In this document: positions 1 through 10,696 of the stretch, piece after piece | Layout: every line of letters begins with the position of its first letter | Position numbering within the stretch: the stretch's first letter is position 1 | Assembly: GCA_963921935.1 (NCBI GenBank) | Contig: OY998176.1 | Coordinates: 174,216,445-174,280,444 of the forward strand | Source of the DNA: Galeruca laticollis | Lineage: Eukaryota; Arthropoda; Insecta; Coleoptera; Chrysomelidae | DNA length: 64,000 nt | Direction: 5' to 3' | Program-made: the position numbers and the translations under genes | The notes under the pieces: generated by a model | Told to the model about the DNA's origin: nothing | The model's database searches: none | The model's input: the letters and a program-made list of their open reading frames with translations, nothing else

Positions 1-2
1 CC

Positions 3-95
3 AACATTACCGTAAGAGTGTTGAATCAAGATCTCGAACCAGTAAATTTTCGAGGAGAAAAAAGCACGTTACTTTTACATCTATTGGAACGTTAA
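3..95 (+). CDS. C-terminal end of an ORF running in from the left (viral-like module)
   Basis: An open frame enters from the left edge and ends with TAA at 93-95, leaving 30 residues. The stop overlaps the ATG of the next gene in the string TAATG, so the two frames share one base. This tight packing is typical of compact viral genomes and is not expected for insect host genes. The visible tail (ITVRVLNQDLEPVNFRGE, then LLLHLLER) has alternating hydrophobic residues, which suggests beta strands. A virion-protein C terminus is possible, but that is inference. Most of the gene lies outside the window. Confidence 0.5.
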   Translation, partial: NITVRVLNQDLEPVNFRGEKSTLLLHLLER

Positions 96-277
96 TGGGT
101 CTACTTATCAACAACGACTATTATAAAAGTCCCTCATCATCTACAACAAAATTAGTCTCTTGCAGATCGTTCAAAAGAACGAAGCTTCATCTAACTCCTG
201 CAAATCGGGCGTTTCTCAAAGCAATCGGATTAAAGTTGAAGAAGAATGACACTAAAAAGAAAGTACGTGCGTTCTGA
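95..277 (+). CDS. small basic protein of the viral-like module (60 aa)
   Basis: This 60-residue ORF starts at the ATG that overlaps the upstream stop. Its last 32 bases overlap the start of the 425-residue capsid-like gene in another frame. The protein is rich in Lys and Arg, with a segment LTPANRAFLKAIGLKLKK. Short basic proteins are common beside capsid genes in adenovirus- or Polinton-like elements, where they bind DNA or act as minor virion components. That role is inferred from size, charge and position only. The overlaps on both sides favour a real gene over a chance ORF. Confidence 0.5.
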   Translation: MGLLINNDYYKSPSSSTTKLVSCRSFKRTKLHLTPANRAFLKAIGLKLKKNDTKKKVRAF

Positions 278-1523
278 TAGGACACCACCATCAACGAAAA
301 TATCTTCGATATTTGACCTTTACCGAGATCCACAATATGAAGAGTCGATAAGAAAAGAAGATTTTCACACCTATGTTCCTTATGTGAAATCATTCAATAA
401 CAGCGATTCTGTGGAATTTGACATACAACAAACTGACGCATTTTTTCTCATGTACGAAACTCAACTTGAAATTAAGGGAAAATTAGAAGTTAGTGGCGGA
501 GGAGGACATGTTAATCTAACGCCAAATTGCGGTGCATTCCTCTTCGATTCTTGTTCCTACATTCAAAGTGGAAAGGAAATAGAAATAGTACGAGATCCCG
601 GTATAGTAACTACCGCAAGAAGTTTGTTGTGTTATAATCCACAATCGAAAGAAATGGCTTTAGCTGGCTGGAATTATCCCAATAAACCGCTATTGAATGA
701 TGTTGATAAATCGTTTAGTTTGTTGATTCCTCTAAAACACATTTTCAATGTATTCAATGACTATACTAAAATCACATATGGAAAACAAACTTTTCGATTC
801 ATACGTGCTCGTCATGATAACGATGCTGTAATAGTAAATGAAGTAACAACAGGTACTACGACATCTAACACTACAATAAAGTTTGTTATATATAGCATGG
901 CATTGAAAGTTAAACACGTCTATCCTAACGATGAAATAAAATTACGTATGATGGAGCAAATAAAAAGTGATCGACCAATATTCATTCCGTTCAGGAAATG
1001 GGAACTTTGTGTATTGCCTACGTTAACGAAAGACGCTAAAAATGAGATTTGGTCAGTTAAAACGAGCTCGTCTGTCGAGAGACCTCGATATGTTATCGTA
1101 TGCTTTCAAATAGATAGACGCAACAAGAAGACAAATGATCCTTCGCAATTCGATCACTTGAACACCAACAATGTAAGATTGGCTTTGAACGGAGATTTTT
1201 GGCCCACCGAACGATTAAAGATGGATTTCGGAAAAAACGACTATACTCTTGCCTATCATAATTACGCTTCATTCTATAGAAGCTATACCAATTCCAGCAT
1301 AGTACATCCAACATTGGACTATGAAGCATTCAAAGATCGTGCTCTCTTTGTCATAGACTGTTCCAAACAGGAGGAGGGTATGAGGGCATCGACAGTTGAT
1401 ATAAAAGTGGAAATTGAAGTAGGTGTAGGATTTCCTGCAAATACTAGAGCATATTGTATAATTATACATGACTGTTTATTAGAGTATTACCCCCTAACGG
1501 AAATTATCAAAACGATCATATAA
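246..1523 (+). CDS. capsid-like protein of a Polinton/adintovirus-like element (425 aa), intact
   Basis: This is an uninterrupted 425-codon ORF, the longest clean reading frame in the window. It has no signal peptide or membrane segment. The composition alternates beta-type hydrophobic and polar residues, with a Gly-rich turn (SGGGGHVNL) near residue 80. The C-terminal third contains LNTNNVRLALNGDFWP, DRALFVIDCSKQEEG and FPANTRAYCIIIHD. I recall a widespread insect and nematode family of about this layout (annotated as F54H12.2-like) found in Polinton-like or adintovirus-like elements; a jelly-roll capsid role is the likely reading. It is shorter than usual Polinton major capsid proteins (about 600 or more residues), so it could be another virion protein. 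The start at 246 is the first ATG in frame. Intactness suggests young insertion or retained function. Confidence 0.55.
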   Translation: MTLKRKYVRSDRTPPSTKISSIFDLYRDPQYEESIRKEDFHTYVPYVKSFNNSDSVEFDIQQTDAFFLMYETQLEIKGKLEVSGGGGHVNLTPNCGAFLFDSCSYIQSGKEIEIVRDPGIVTTARSLLCYNPQSKEMALAGWNYPNKPLLNDVDKSFSLLIPLKHIFNVFNDYTKITYGKQTFRFIRARHDNDAVIVNEVTTGTTTSNTTIKFVIYSMALKVKHVYPNDEIKLRMMEQIKSDRPIFIPFRKWELCVLPTLTKDAKNEIWSVKTSSSVERPRYVIVCFQIDRRNKKTNDPSQFDHLNTNNVRLALNGDFWPTERLKMDFGKNDYTLAYHNYASFYRSYTNSSIVHPTLDYEAFKDRALFVIDCSKQEEGMRASTVDIKVEIEVGVGFPANTRAYCIIIHDCLLEYYPLTEIIKTII

Positions 1524-1568
1524 TACCAGTGTTGAAATACACAGCGAGACAGTTACAAATAAACCACG

Positions 1569-2057
1569 ATGAGAATAGCATTCATTGACATTCAAGGCTT
1601 CATTATCGAGGGTACATTCCATCCTAAGGAATTGTCCATCGAAATCGGATATAAACATAGACACTACATATTTAAGCCGCCACAACCCTTTCATTTGCTA
1701 AGCAATCAAGATAAAATAACAAACAACTTTTTGGAACACCATATCCATGGAATCAAGTATTCTTCTGGCGATGTTGATTATTCAAAATTGGACGAGATTT
1801 TGAAAAGTACAATGTCTAATGTCGATTGTATTTACGTTCGCGGTAATCAGAAATATGAATTTTTACAAAAGAAATGTGAAGAATATGGAATTTCTACGAC
1901 AACTGTTGTTGATGTCTGCAAGTTTGATGTAACGTCCTCAGCCATGGAAAGTTTGAAAAAACATTCGAATGCTTGTCATGCCGATGGGGCTTTCAATTGT
2001 ACACAAATTAATGTAGAACGATTACGATGTTGGTTTTTAAATGTAATACCATTGTAA
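1569..2057 (+). CDS. 162-aa protein of the viral-like module, function unknown
   Basis: This intact ORF starts 45 bases after the stop of the capsid-like gene, on the same strand. It begins MRIAFIDIQGFII, a beta strand followed by Asp, as often seen at the start of an RNase H-like or nuclease fold. It ends with a Cys/His-rich stretch (NACHADGAFNC, then LRCWFL). In my recollection, proteins with this beginning and a C-terminal CH/C cluster recur in insect mobile elements next to the capsid-like family above. A nuclease-like role is speculation. No membrane segment or signal peptide is visible. A polyadenylation-like AATAAA (2067-2072) lies just after the stop. Confidence 0.5.
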   Translation: MRIAFIDIQGFIIEGTFHPKELSIEIGYKHRHYIFKPPQPFHLLSNQDKITNNFLEHHIHGIKYSSGDVDYSKLDEILKSTMSNVDCIYVRGNQKYEFLQKKCEEYGISTTTVVDVCKFDVTSSAMESLKKHSNACHADGAFNCTQINVERLRCWFLNVIPL

Positions 2058-2063
2058 TTTTAC

Positions 2064-2357
2064 TCAAATAAATAGAAAAAATTGATGAGTTGTTTTATTG
2101 AAACACATTGTATACTCATTTATGTCTATACTACATGAAGACTTAAACTTTCGTTTTACAATATTCAATATAATTTTCAATATTAAAATAAATACTGATG
2201 TTAAAATTATACATGTCATTGCAAAAACATTATTAATTTCATCCTTGATGGCATCCTGTTGTTCCCGAACCTTCTGTATCCAAAACGTAAAAGTTCTTGT
2301 TGAATTTCTTAAGAAAAAATTGATGAGTTGTTTTATTGAAACACATTGTATACTCAT
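2064..2357 (-). CDS. duplicate of the small membrane protein (97 aa), copy 1
   Basis: The body (EQQDAIKDEINNVF, one hydrophobic segment, KRKFKSSC) is nearly identical to the neighbouring 2239-2523 ORF because the DNA is duplicated with a 238-base offset. Its N terminus differs: it reads through the spacer (NSTRTFTFWIQKV). This copy lacks the overlapping start seen in copy 2, so translation initiation is doubtful. It ends near 2064, just past the stop of the plus-strand gene at 2057, giving tail-to-tail convergence with almost no gap. Confidence 0.3.
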   Translation of the reverse strand: MSIQCVSIKQLINFFLRNSTRTFTFWIQKVREQQDAIKDEINNVFAMTCIILTSVFILILKIILNIVKRKFKSSCSIDINEYTMCFNKTTHQFFLFI

Positions 2358-2509
2358 TTATGTCTATATTACATGAAGACTTAAACTTTCGTTTTACAAT
2401 ATTCAATATAATTTTCAATATTAAAATAAATACTGATGTTAAAATTATACATGTCATTGCAAAAACATTATTAATTTCATCCTTGATGGCATCTTGTTGT
2501 TCCCGAATT
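2075..2509. repeat. tandem duplication, about 197 bp units with 238 bp period
   Basis: Bases 2075-2271 and 2313-2509 are almost identical; I see only a few mismatches (for example ctatac/ctatat and catcctg/catcttg). A 41-base spacer separates them. The unit covers the membrane-protein coding body. The near-identity means the duplication is recent compared with the decay of the surrounding transposons. Confidence 0.9.
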
Positions 2510-2523
2510 GTATTATTCATCAT
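2239..2523 (-). CDS. small single-pass membrane protein (94 aa), copy 2 of a tandem duplication
   Basis: The N-terminal half reads MMNNTIREQQDAIKDEIN and continues into one strongly hydrophobic segment (residues about 22-42, TCIILTSVFILILKIILNIV) followed by the basic KRKFKSS. The layout fits a one-pass membrane protein with the basic side inside. The start overlaps the stop of the upstream minus-strand ORF. The frame runs through the repeat junction, so the last roughly 25 residues come from spacer and from copy 1 read in another frame; these may not belong to the ancestral protein. Small membrane proteins are common in Polinton-like and adenovirus-like genomes, but no family is recognised. 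Confidence 0.4.
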   Translation of the reverse strand: MMNNTIREQQDAIKDEINNVFAMTCIILTSVFILILKIILNIVKRKFKSSCNIDINEYTMCFNKTTHQFFLKKFNKNFYVLDTEGSGTTGCHQG

Positions 2524-2741
2524 ATTGTAGCCGGTTCAATTCTGTGGATATTTTTTTGTAGGCGGCGATTTTTGAAGACGTTATCCTCCAAGCACATTCG
2601 CTCCAATTGCTTTATCAGTTTAATCTTATTTTCATAAATTGAAATATCTTTACTCAATTCTCGAACGCTTTTAGAAAATTCCTCCAATTTGCGTCTATAC
2701 TCTTCCGATGACATTGTGATACAAACACTCAATTCTCTCAT
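2520..2741 (-). CDS. small coiled-coil protein (73 aa) of the viral-like module
   Basis: This minus-strand ORF of 73 residues may start at the first ATG or at an internal Met (MSSEEYRRKLEEF). Regular spacing of Leu, Ile and Val with many Glu, Lys and Arg predicts a helical coiled coil. The string ATGATGA joins its stop to the start of the next minus-strand ORF (2239-2523), a four-base overlap like the plus-strand junction at 93-97. The gene converges on the plus-strand set. I do not recognise the family. Confidence 0.4.
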   Translation of the reverse strand: MRELSVCITMSSEEYRRKLEEFSKSVRELSKDISIYENKIKLIKQLERMCLEDNVFKNRRLQKNIHRIEPATI

Positions 2742-3465
2742 TCATTTATTATAAAAGAAATCATGCACATGCTTTCAAGACTTTCAAAATACCCCGTATA
2801 AAAAAAAGACATCAGTTAAATATGATTTTAAAAAAACTGCAACATAAAATCTATTTTTATTAATTCAATAGAAAACTAGATTCTGCTGTTTCATGAATAA
2901 ACTCAGTTTAGATTTTATCGTAAATGACTAATACAATATCAAGTTGTTATCATATATTTTTTAAAAGATACTAAAGTAATATTCCGTAATATGAAGTAAT
3001 ATTCCCTTATCATGACATTCCAATCTTATCATATTTTGAAACAAGTTCGCTATTGTCTGAATAAATGATTTGGTTTGCACGTGTTTGCTAGCTATTGCAA
3101 AATATTACCCACTAAGCGAATTTAATATAATGCGAGATTTCATTTATTACAATATAAAAAACCTTCTATAAAATGATATGAATTAAAAAAAGTTGGTTAT
3201 CGATCTAATAACATTCCTTTGAGAATTTCAAAATATTGTACCAATAGTTAGATCCCCATCACTTATTGCTAAGTTGCAACGTCTAATGTGGTTGCTGTAA
3301 TCTGTTTGTTTGTCTTAGATGTATTCATAATAATGCGAGATTTCATTTATTACAATATAAAAAACCTTCTATAAAATGATATGAATTCACACACATATCC
3401 GTTTTAAAAAAAAATGTTGGTTATCAATCTAATAACATTCCTTTGAGAATTCCAAAATATAGAAC
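2742..3465. repeat. AT-rich stretch with a 203-bp offset direct repeat
   Basis: No gene is visible. A block beginning aatgcgagatttcatttatt occurs at 3129-3236 and again at 3332-3465; the second copy has a roughly 25-base insertion after atgatatgaatt. The offset is 203 bases. The repeat lies just outside the viral-like module and could mark its border, but no terminal inverted repeat could be identified. Confidence 0.7.
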
Positions 3466-3589
3466 CCTTAACTGCATAGCCCCTCCCCCTCGTAAGCACT
3501 ACCCCTCATCTCTTACACACACACAATCCTCCATATATTTTCTTTCTTCTAATTACTTCTTGTATACATCCTTATTTACTTTTTACGCA

Positions 3590-4085
3590 ACCCCCCCGTA
3601 GACGCTACCCTTAAAAGCCTCTTCGCTTCTTCTAAATCACCCTCTACCTTATACACGTAAAAACATACACACTTATTTACTTTTTGCATAACCCCCGTTC
3701 TTGTATACACCCTTATTTACGTAATCCCCGTAGACGCTCCCCTCCCCCGTAGACGCTACCCTTAAAACCCTCTTCGCTTCTTCTAAATCACCCTCTACCT
3801 TATACACGTAAAAACAAACACACTTTTTGCATAACCCCCGTACACCCTTGCGTAATCCCCGTAGACGCTACCCTTAAAAACCCCTTAGCTTCTTCTAAAC
3901 CACCCTCTACCTTATACACGTAACAACATACACACTTATTTACTTTCTGCATAACCCCCGTACACCCTTACTTGCGTAATCCCCGTAGACGCTACCCTTA
4001 AAAACCCCTTCGCTTCTTCTAAACCACCCTCTACCTTATACACGTAACAACATACACACTTTTTGCATAACCCCCGTAGACGCTA
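3590..4085. repeat. C-rich minisatellite, about four to five units
   Basis: The phrase gtagacgctacccttaaaa recurs at about 3597, 3746, 3860 and 3983, with a last partial copy near 4077. Each is followed by a cttcgcttcttctaaa-type stretch and a cctctaccttatacacgtaa-type stretch. Unit length varies from about 93 to 150 bases through small gains and losses. The strand is strongly C-rich against an AT-rich background. Confidence 0.8.
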
Positions 4086-4227
4086 CCGTCATTACTTGCT
4101 AACCATCTAGAGACTTCTTTTACTTCTTGTAAACCCTCTGGAAACTTCTTCCTATCGGTAACCACCCATAGGCCATCCGCCTGTTCATCCGATAAAGTGT
4201 CACAGAACATACGTGTATTACCTACTC

Positions 4228-4551
4228 ATAATATTGATGATCTGGTACACTACCTTAATATTAACAATACACGAAACGGATTCTTTGAACTTACTAAATA
4301 AGCCCATAGTATTATCAGTATATTAAAGCGGCGAGCATTTGCACATGGTGAATGATTGGCTTTATCATGAAGTACACACATATTTTATATTTTGGTTTTT
4401 ATCTTAACTTTTTTGTCAATTTACAAATCAGTTCTATGTCATAATTTATATCGAATTATCTTCATTCCTCTCTTAAAATTTTGTACCGAACCCTTGTGAA
4501 AAGATTTATCTTATACACAATAAACTATCTATCTATCTATCTATATGCCCA
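4228..4551 (+). mobile_element. 5'-truncated LINE 3' end with (CTAT)n tail
   Basis: From gatctggtacactacc onward this matches 63118-63424, the 3' end of the larger LINE at the right of the window, with scattered substitutions. It includes a remnant of the C-terminal coding end, the 3' UTR and the (ctat)n tail. Copies severely truncated at the 5' end and carrying a simple-repeat tail are the normal product of target-primed reverse transcription. Confidence 0.85.
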
Positions 4552-4889
4552 GAGTGTCTGAAAATAAATGAGTTAAAAAAATTACTCAATATATTCAAAC
4601 TATTTGGCAATGTAAAACCTACACGGAATATGGTTTTTCTGAAATGGTTATTTTAAAACATTTTGAACTATTACAATCGGAAATCTAGCCAGAATAAAAG
4701 TTCTAGTCACATCAATTTCGAAATTTCCGTCCGTGCCTAGCGAAAAGACCAACAACTTGAAACATAATATATTGTTTGATCTCAATAGATTATCAATGAA
4801 TGCTTACTGTAGTTTGTTAAAGTGAAAAGAGTATGTCTGAATAAGAATAGACGGTTTTAAAGATTAATATTGAATTCTACGCACTTATA
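4552..4889. other. no gene seen
   Basis: AT-rich sequence between the LINE tail and the satellite. Short stretches such as ttttgaactattacaatcggaaatcta suggest old repeat remnants, but nothing can be named. Confidence 0.5.
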
Positions 4890-5190
4890 CACTTCGGAGG
4901 ATGTATCGTACTAACAAACCAAAATTTCTCCAATAATGATTCAAAATTTGGTATACCTGGATTTATAGGACCCGTTGTACTAGCTCTGGTGAGCTGAAAA
5001 TCAATAGAATTTATCTGTGAGACGCCCTGAATCCAATCATAATATTGATCACTTGTATACACTCCGTGCTAATAAACCGAAAGTTCTCTAATAATAACCA
5101 AAAATGTGGTTTAGGTATCTATATTTGAAGGACCCGTTGTACTGGTTTTCTTGAGCTGAAAATTCACACGGTTCTTCTGTGTGATGACGA
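4890..5190. repeat. 170-bp satellite A, about 1.7 units
   Basis: Two units start at 4890 (cacttcggaggatgtatcgt) and 5060 (cactccgtgctaat), exactly 170 bases apart. The second lacks about 12 internal bases. The half-unit marker acccgttgtact...gagctgaaaat appears in both. Monomers of the same family lie at 25780-25905 and 57360-57530, with inverted pieces near 39290 and 60580. The flank at 5200-5330 also resembles the flank of the 25.9-kb copy, so the satellite may travel inside a larger element. Confidence 0.75.
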
Positions 5191-7017
5191 AAACAACGTT
5201 ATATAGACAGGATTTTTTTCTAAAAACCCGTTTCTCGTATCTTTAGCGTTGAGGAACGAAAAAATAACTCAAACATGATAACTTTTTTTTGAAGTAAACC
5301 AAAACACTTTTCGTGTATCTTAAGAAAAGTAAAAGGTAATCGGTCTACTATATGTAACTTATTGTTTCAGCAGAAGTGTTTTCTGGTCGCTTGATAACTG
5401 GGGATGGGAAATAAATCCTCCCCCTTAATAAAAAATGCAGATAGCATTGGCTCTCTATGAGTCTCTAGAAATATATATTTACGAATTACAACTAAGTCAA
5501 CTTGAGGAGAAGCTCTTGTGTTTGGTGGAATATTTCCGTGGATCAATTGAATTGAATGAACAAATCTTTGATTGAAAAGTGTCAAGAAAAAAAGTGTAAT
5601 TTTACAAAACACACTATGCTAGATCAGTTCTAGAAAAAATAATGCTATTGGTAGTATTGCCCACTTGACCGATAATGTGTTTTTAGTCAGGTTGATTATA
5701 ATATTGATTCAAAACAAAAATATCTCTGGATTTAGTGGAAAAAACCAACATTACTTTTCGACCCACAATATTTAACAAATATATGGATATGAATGGATAC
5801 AACATAAAGTTCTTTCCAGATAATCAGTTACATGATACACCTGGTATTGCAAAAATTGGGAGTTAAATCATGGCGTTTTACCTAGTGATTGTTTTCTTAG
5901 AAAAAAATATTCTATATAGAAATCACTTGCCTTGCAAATGTCGTCTCACTTCCAAAAACTCGTTCGTTTTTAGGATCTGCGAAGTAATACATTTTCTTTG
6001 GTACATTATTAGAAGAAAATTCGATTCAAAGAAGAAACGGCGAAATTTCTTTACATCCCTAATAACCTAATGACGAGATTGAGGAAATTATATGCCTAAT
6101 GTATTCTTGTCACAAGGTATAAGAAACATGTCTGATATACTTCAATAGTAGGAACAAATTAACGATCCAAATAATTTCTTGTTTTACTTTATAAATTGAA
6201 GTTAATAAGTTCCTAAAGTTGTGGAATCTAGTCTCGTGACAATATGAAATTATAAATTTATTATTTCAGCTGCACCGAAATACAGGCTATTTACATTAAT
6301 TTCTGCTTATTGCGATTATAGCTAAGAATCAACTTTTAATGAGTATTTGCTTTAGATTATAATAAGTCTAGGATATGACTGGTACCTGAACATATCCAAC
6401 TTGAATTTATAACGGAATTATTATCATTGATAAACATCAACTGCATGTCTCATATTAATTAATATGGATTTATCAAGAAAAATATAGATAGCAGTATCGA
6501 TTAGGCTATTTCAGAAAATATATGTTTTTAATCCTGCATCACCCGCGTTATGAGCGTTTCTCTCACGCCTGCTATTAATATGCACATTCCATGAACAGTA
6601 AATCACATATACTTCCAGCTGACTTTTTACAGCTCTTCGGGGATATTCATGGGCATGTGCAATATATAGAGTGAATTGATATTAGAATCGGGCACTTGAT
6701 AGTGTTCTACTGAGCAGTTTGAATGAAAATTCAGTAAAAGATAAAACTTATATTTTCCTAGCAAATACTTAGTTTGCAGTGAATAAAAATAAGTAGAAGC
6801 TTTTACTAAAAATGCATTTATCAAAAGCTAAAGTTTTCAGCATTGTCTAAAAATGGTGTGAATGAAAGTAAGCAATTACTAAGAATATTAAGGAAAAGCA
6901 TACATTTTCGAAAGCTTGTTAGACCCTGGCCAAAAAATTTTGTATTCATACAGTTTGGCAGAAATGAATATAAGATCTGTAAAATGTTATCCTGAAAGAA
7001 AATGAAGTCGTGCCAAA
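5191..7017. other. AT-rich DNA without recognisable genes
   Basis: No ORF here shows a recognisable motif. ORFs at 5367-5612, 5870-6070 and 6627-6824 are short, low-complexity and most likely chance. The part up to about 5330 resembles the flank of the satellite A copy at 25.9 kb (acaggatttttttctaaaaacc). Confidence 0.5.
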
Positions 7018-7665
7018 GAATACCACGGTCTGTATAGATTTAGTGAAGAAACTATTGAGTGGATAGCTAACCATTTTTTGGAGCCAGAAGTGGAGACTAG
7101 AGGTGGTGTAGTCAGTCCAAAAAAACAAATGCAAATATTTTTGCGATTTCTAAGTCATCCTAGATTTCAAATAGGGATCGGAAAAGAAGAAGGAGTTCAT
7201 AGAACAACATTATGTAAAACGATATTTCACGTTCTACCAAAAATAGTTGAAAAGGCAGGAATTTGGATTAAATTTCCTACAGAAAACTCGACTGACCCGG
7301 CAATTAACGGATGGGCTAGATCAAATATTTTTGGTATGATGAGAAGACGTCAACAGAACTATGGACTTATTTTAGGTGATGAAGGGTACGGCATAACATC
7401 ATGGCTATTAACACCGTATAGAGACCCCACCACACCTCAAGATATATCGTATAATAATGTACATAAAAGAGAGCGCGTTATCATGACACGATGTTTCGGA
7501 GAACTAAAACGTCGATTCCCTGTTTTGCAACATCAGATATTACTGACACAAATGTTGTGTTTGACTATCCTGCTGAATTCTGTTATAATTTCTCATGTTT
7601 CATTCAACACCTTTGCTCCCATGTTTCACATCTTTTCTTGGTTGTACCATACCGATGACAGCTAA
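7018..7665 (+). pseudogene. PIF/Harbinger (HARBI1-like) transposase, internally deleted
   Basis: The frame reads EYHGLYRFSEETIEWIANHF and then GGVVSPKKQMQIFLRFLSHP, the usual N-terminal half of Harbinger nucleases. It continues GVHRTTLCKTIFHVLPKI, then jumps to GLILGDEGYGITSWLLTPY and VIMTRCFGELKRRFPVLQ. The first catalytic segment (the GALDCTH-type region) is missing. The second Asp (GDEGY) is kept. The position normally occupied by the catalytic Glu (IER.FG) reads MTRCFG. The ATG is lost and a stop lies at 7003. It cannot be an active nuclease. No paired MYB-like gene is seen nearby. Confidence 0.8.
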
Positions 7666-7769
7666 TGAGCCAGAAACATGCATGTCTTTTCAGTAGCCCC
7701 TTCTTCTATTTGCGTGCAATACCCACTAATCTATTCGTTGTTTATCGTTCATATGTCACGCACTATTCG

Positions 7770-9869
<2,100 letters not shown>

Positions 9870-9895
9870 CAAATAAAATTCCTGGGAATCGGCGT

Positions 9896-10144
9896 TTGTA
9901 CTCACACTCTTATGACATCAAAAATAACAAAACTAATGCTACCGAACTATCAAAACACGCCATAGAAAGTAACCACAGCTTTAAATTTGAAAATTTTGAA
10001 ATATTACAATCCGAATCTAATACTAAAAATCGAGAAAATTATGAGATGATCTACATTCAGAAAAATAAAAATAGTATTAATTTTAGAAATGATGTAACTA
10101 ACTTATCCAATTGCTACTACAACCTAATTAATAGTAATAACTAA
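9896..10144 (+). pseudogene. C-terminal end of a Penelope-like GIY-YIG endonuclease
   Basis: The ORF reads ELSKHAIESNHSFKFENFEI, then RENYEMIYIQKNKNSINFRN and ends LSNCYYNLI. A His in a KHAIESNH context, a Glu in EMIYIQK and the INFR.D..NLS ending match my recollection of the C terminus of Penelope-type endonucleases. The N-terminal Cys pair and the GIY and YIG motifs are absent, so this is a fragment. It appears to belong to a different subfamily from the 32-41 kb copies. Confidence 0.6.
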
Positions 10145-10499
10145 ATAAAATAAATATTATAATCTCTATTTTGAAGACATACAATTCTGTCACCTTGTAT
10201 ACGGCTTTGTTGTTTTTATTTCCACCTTAAATGTATTTTAGTTGATACCGGGTAAACAGTATACTATTTTCTTTCAAGCGAAAGGAGTGTACGATGGTTT
10301 TGGCTGAATGAATTAAAATTGGGTATCAAATGTATTTTTATTGCATTTATTCCTACAGCCTGAGATGTTGAACGTTGGGTTTTCTGCATGTAAGTTTATT
10401 TGTTTTTTTGTTATATTTTTGAGTCTCATTAATTTGTATATTGTATTTGTTGACTACCTGAAGATATCTGTTTTAGGTTTTCATCTAACTTTGTACCTA

Positions 10500-10528
10500 C
10501 TTGAAAACGGCGTTATGCCGACACGTGC
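10500..10528 (+). ncRNA. degenerate hammerhead-ribozyme-like motif
   Basis: The sequence cttgaaaacggcgttatgcc followed by gacacgtgc contains a GGC..GCC hairpin with loop GTTAT. It sits between a CTTGA string (CTGA in the hammerhead core) and GA-CAC (GAAAC in the core). The position inside a Penelope-like unit fits the known occurrence of hammerheads in Penelope pseudo-LTRs. Core positions are altered, so self-cleavage is unlikely. Confidence 0.3.
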
Positions 10529-10696
10529 GTAGTATTAGTGAAGTATTTTTTATGTGTTTTATATGACATTACCAAATTAGTAATAAATAATCAATGGCCG
10601 ATTCCCAGGAATTTTATTTGTATATTGGATATACACGGCCAGGATTAATGACACAATAAGTGTTTTTAAAGAAATATATACATGTATACATATATA

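Larger units (their letters stand above)
9870..10620. mobile_element. Penelope-like fragment bracketed by a 24-bp perfect inverted repeat
   Basis: The string caaataaaattcctgggaat (continuing cggc) at 9870-9893 is repeated as its exact reverse complement at 10597-10620. The match continues imperfectly outward for about 14 more bases on each side. Between the arms lie the C-terminal end of a GIY-YIG nuclease and a hammerhead-like motif. Penelope-like elements often carry inverted copies of their pseudo-LTR, which would explain the arms. The Gypsy 5' LTR starts 77 bases downstream. Confidence 0.65.
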
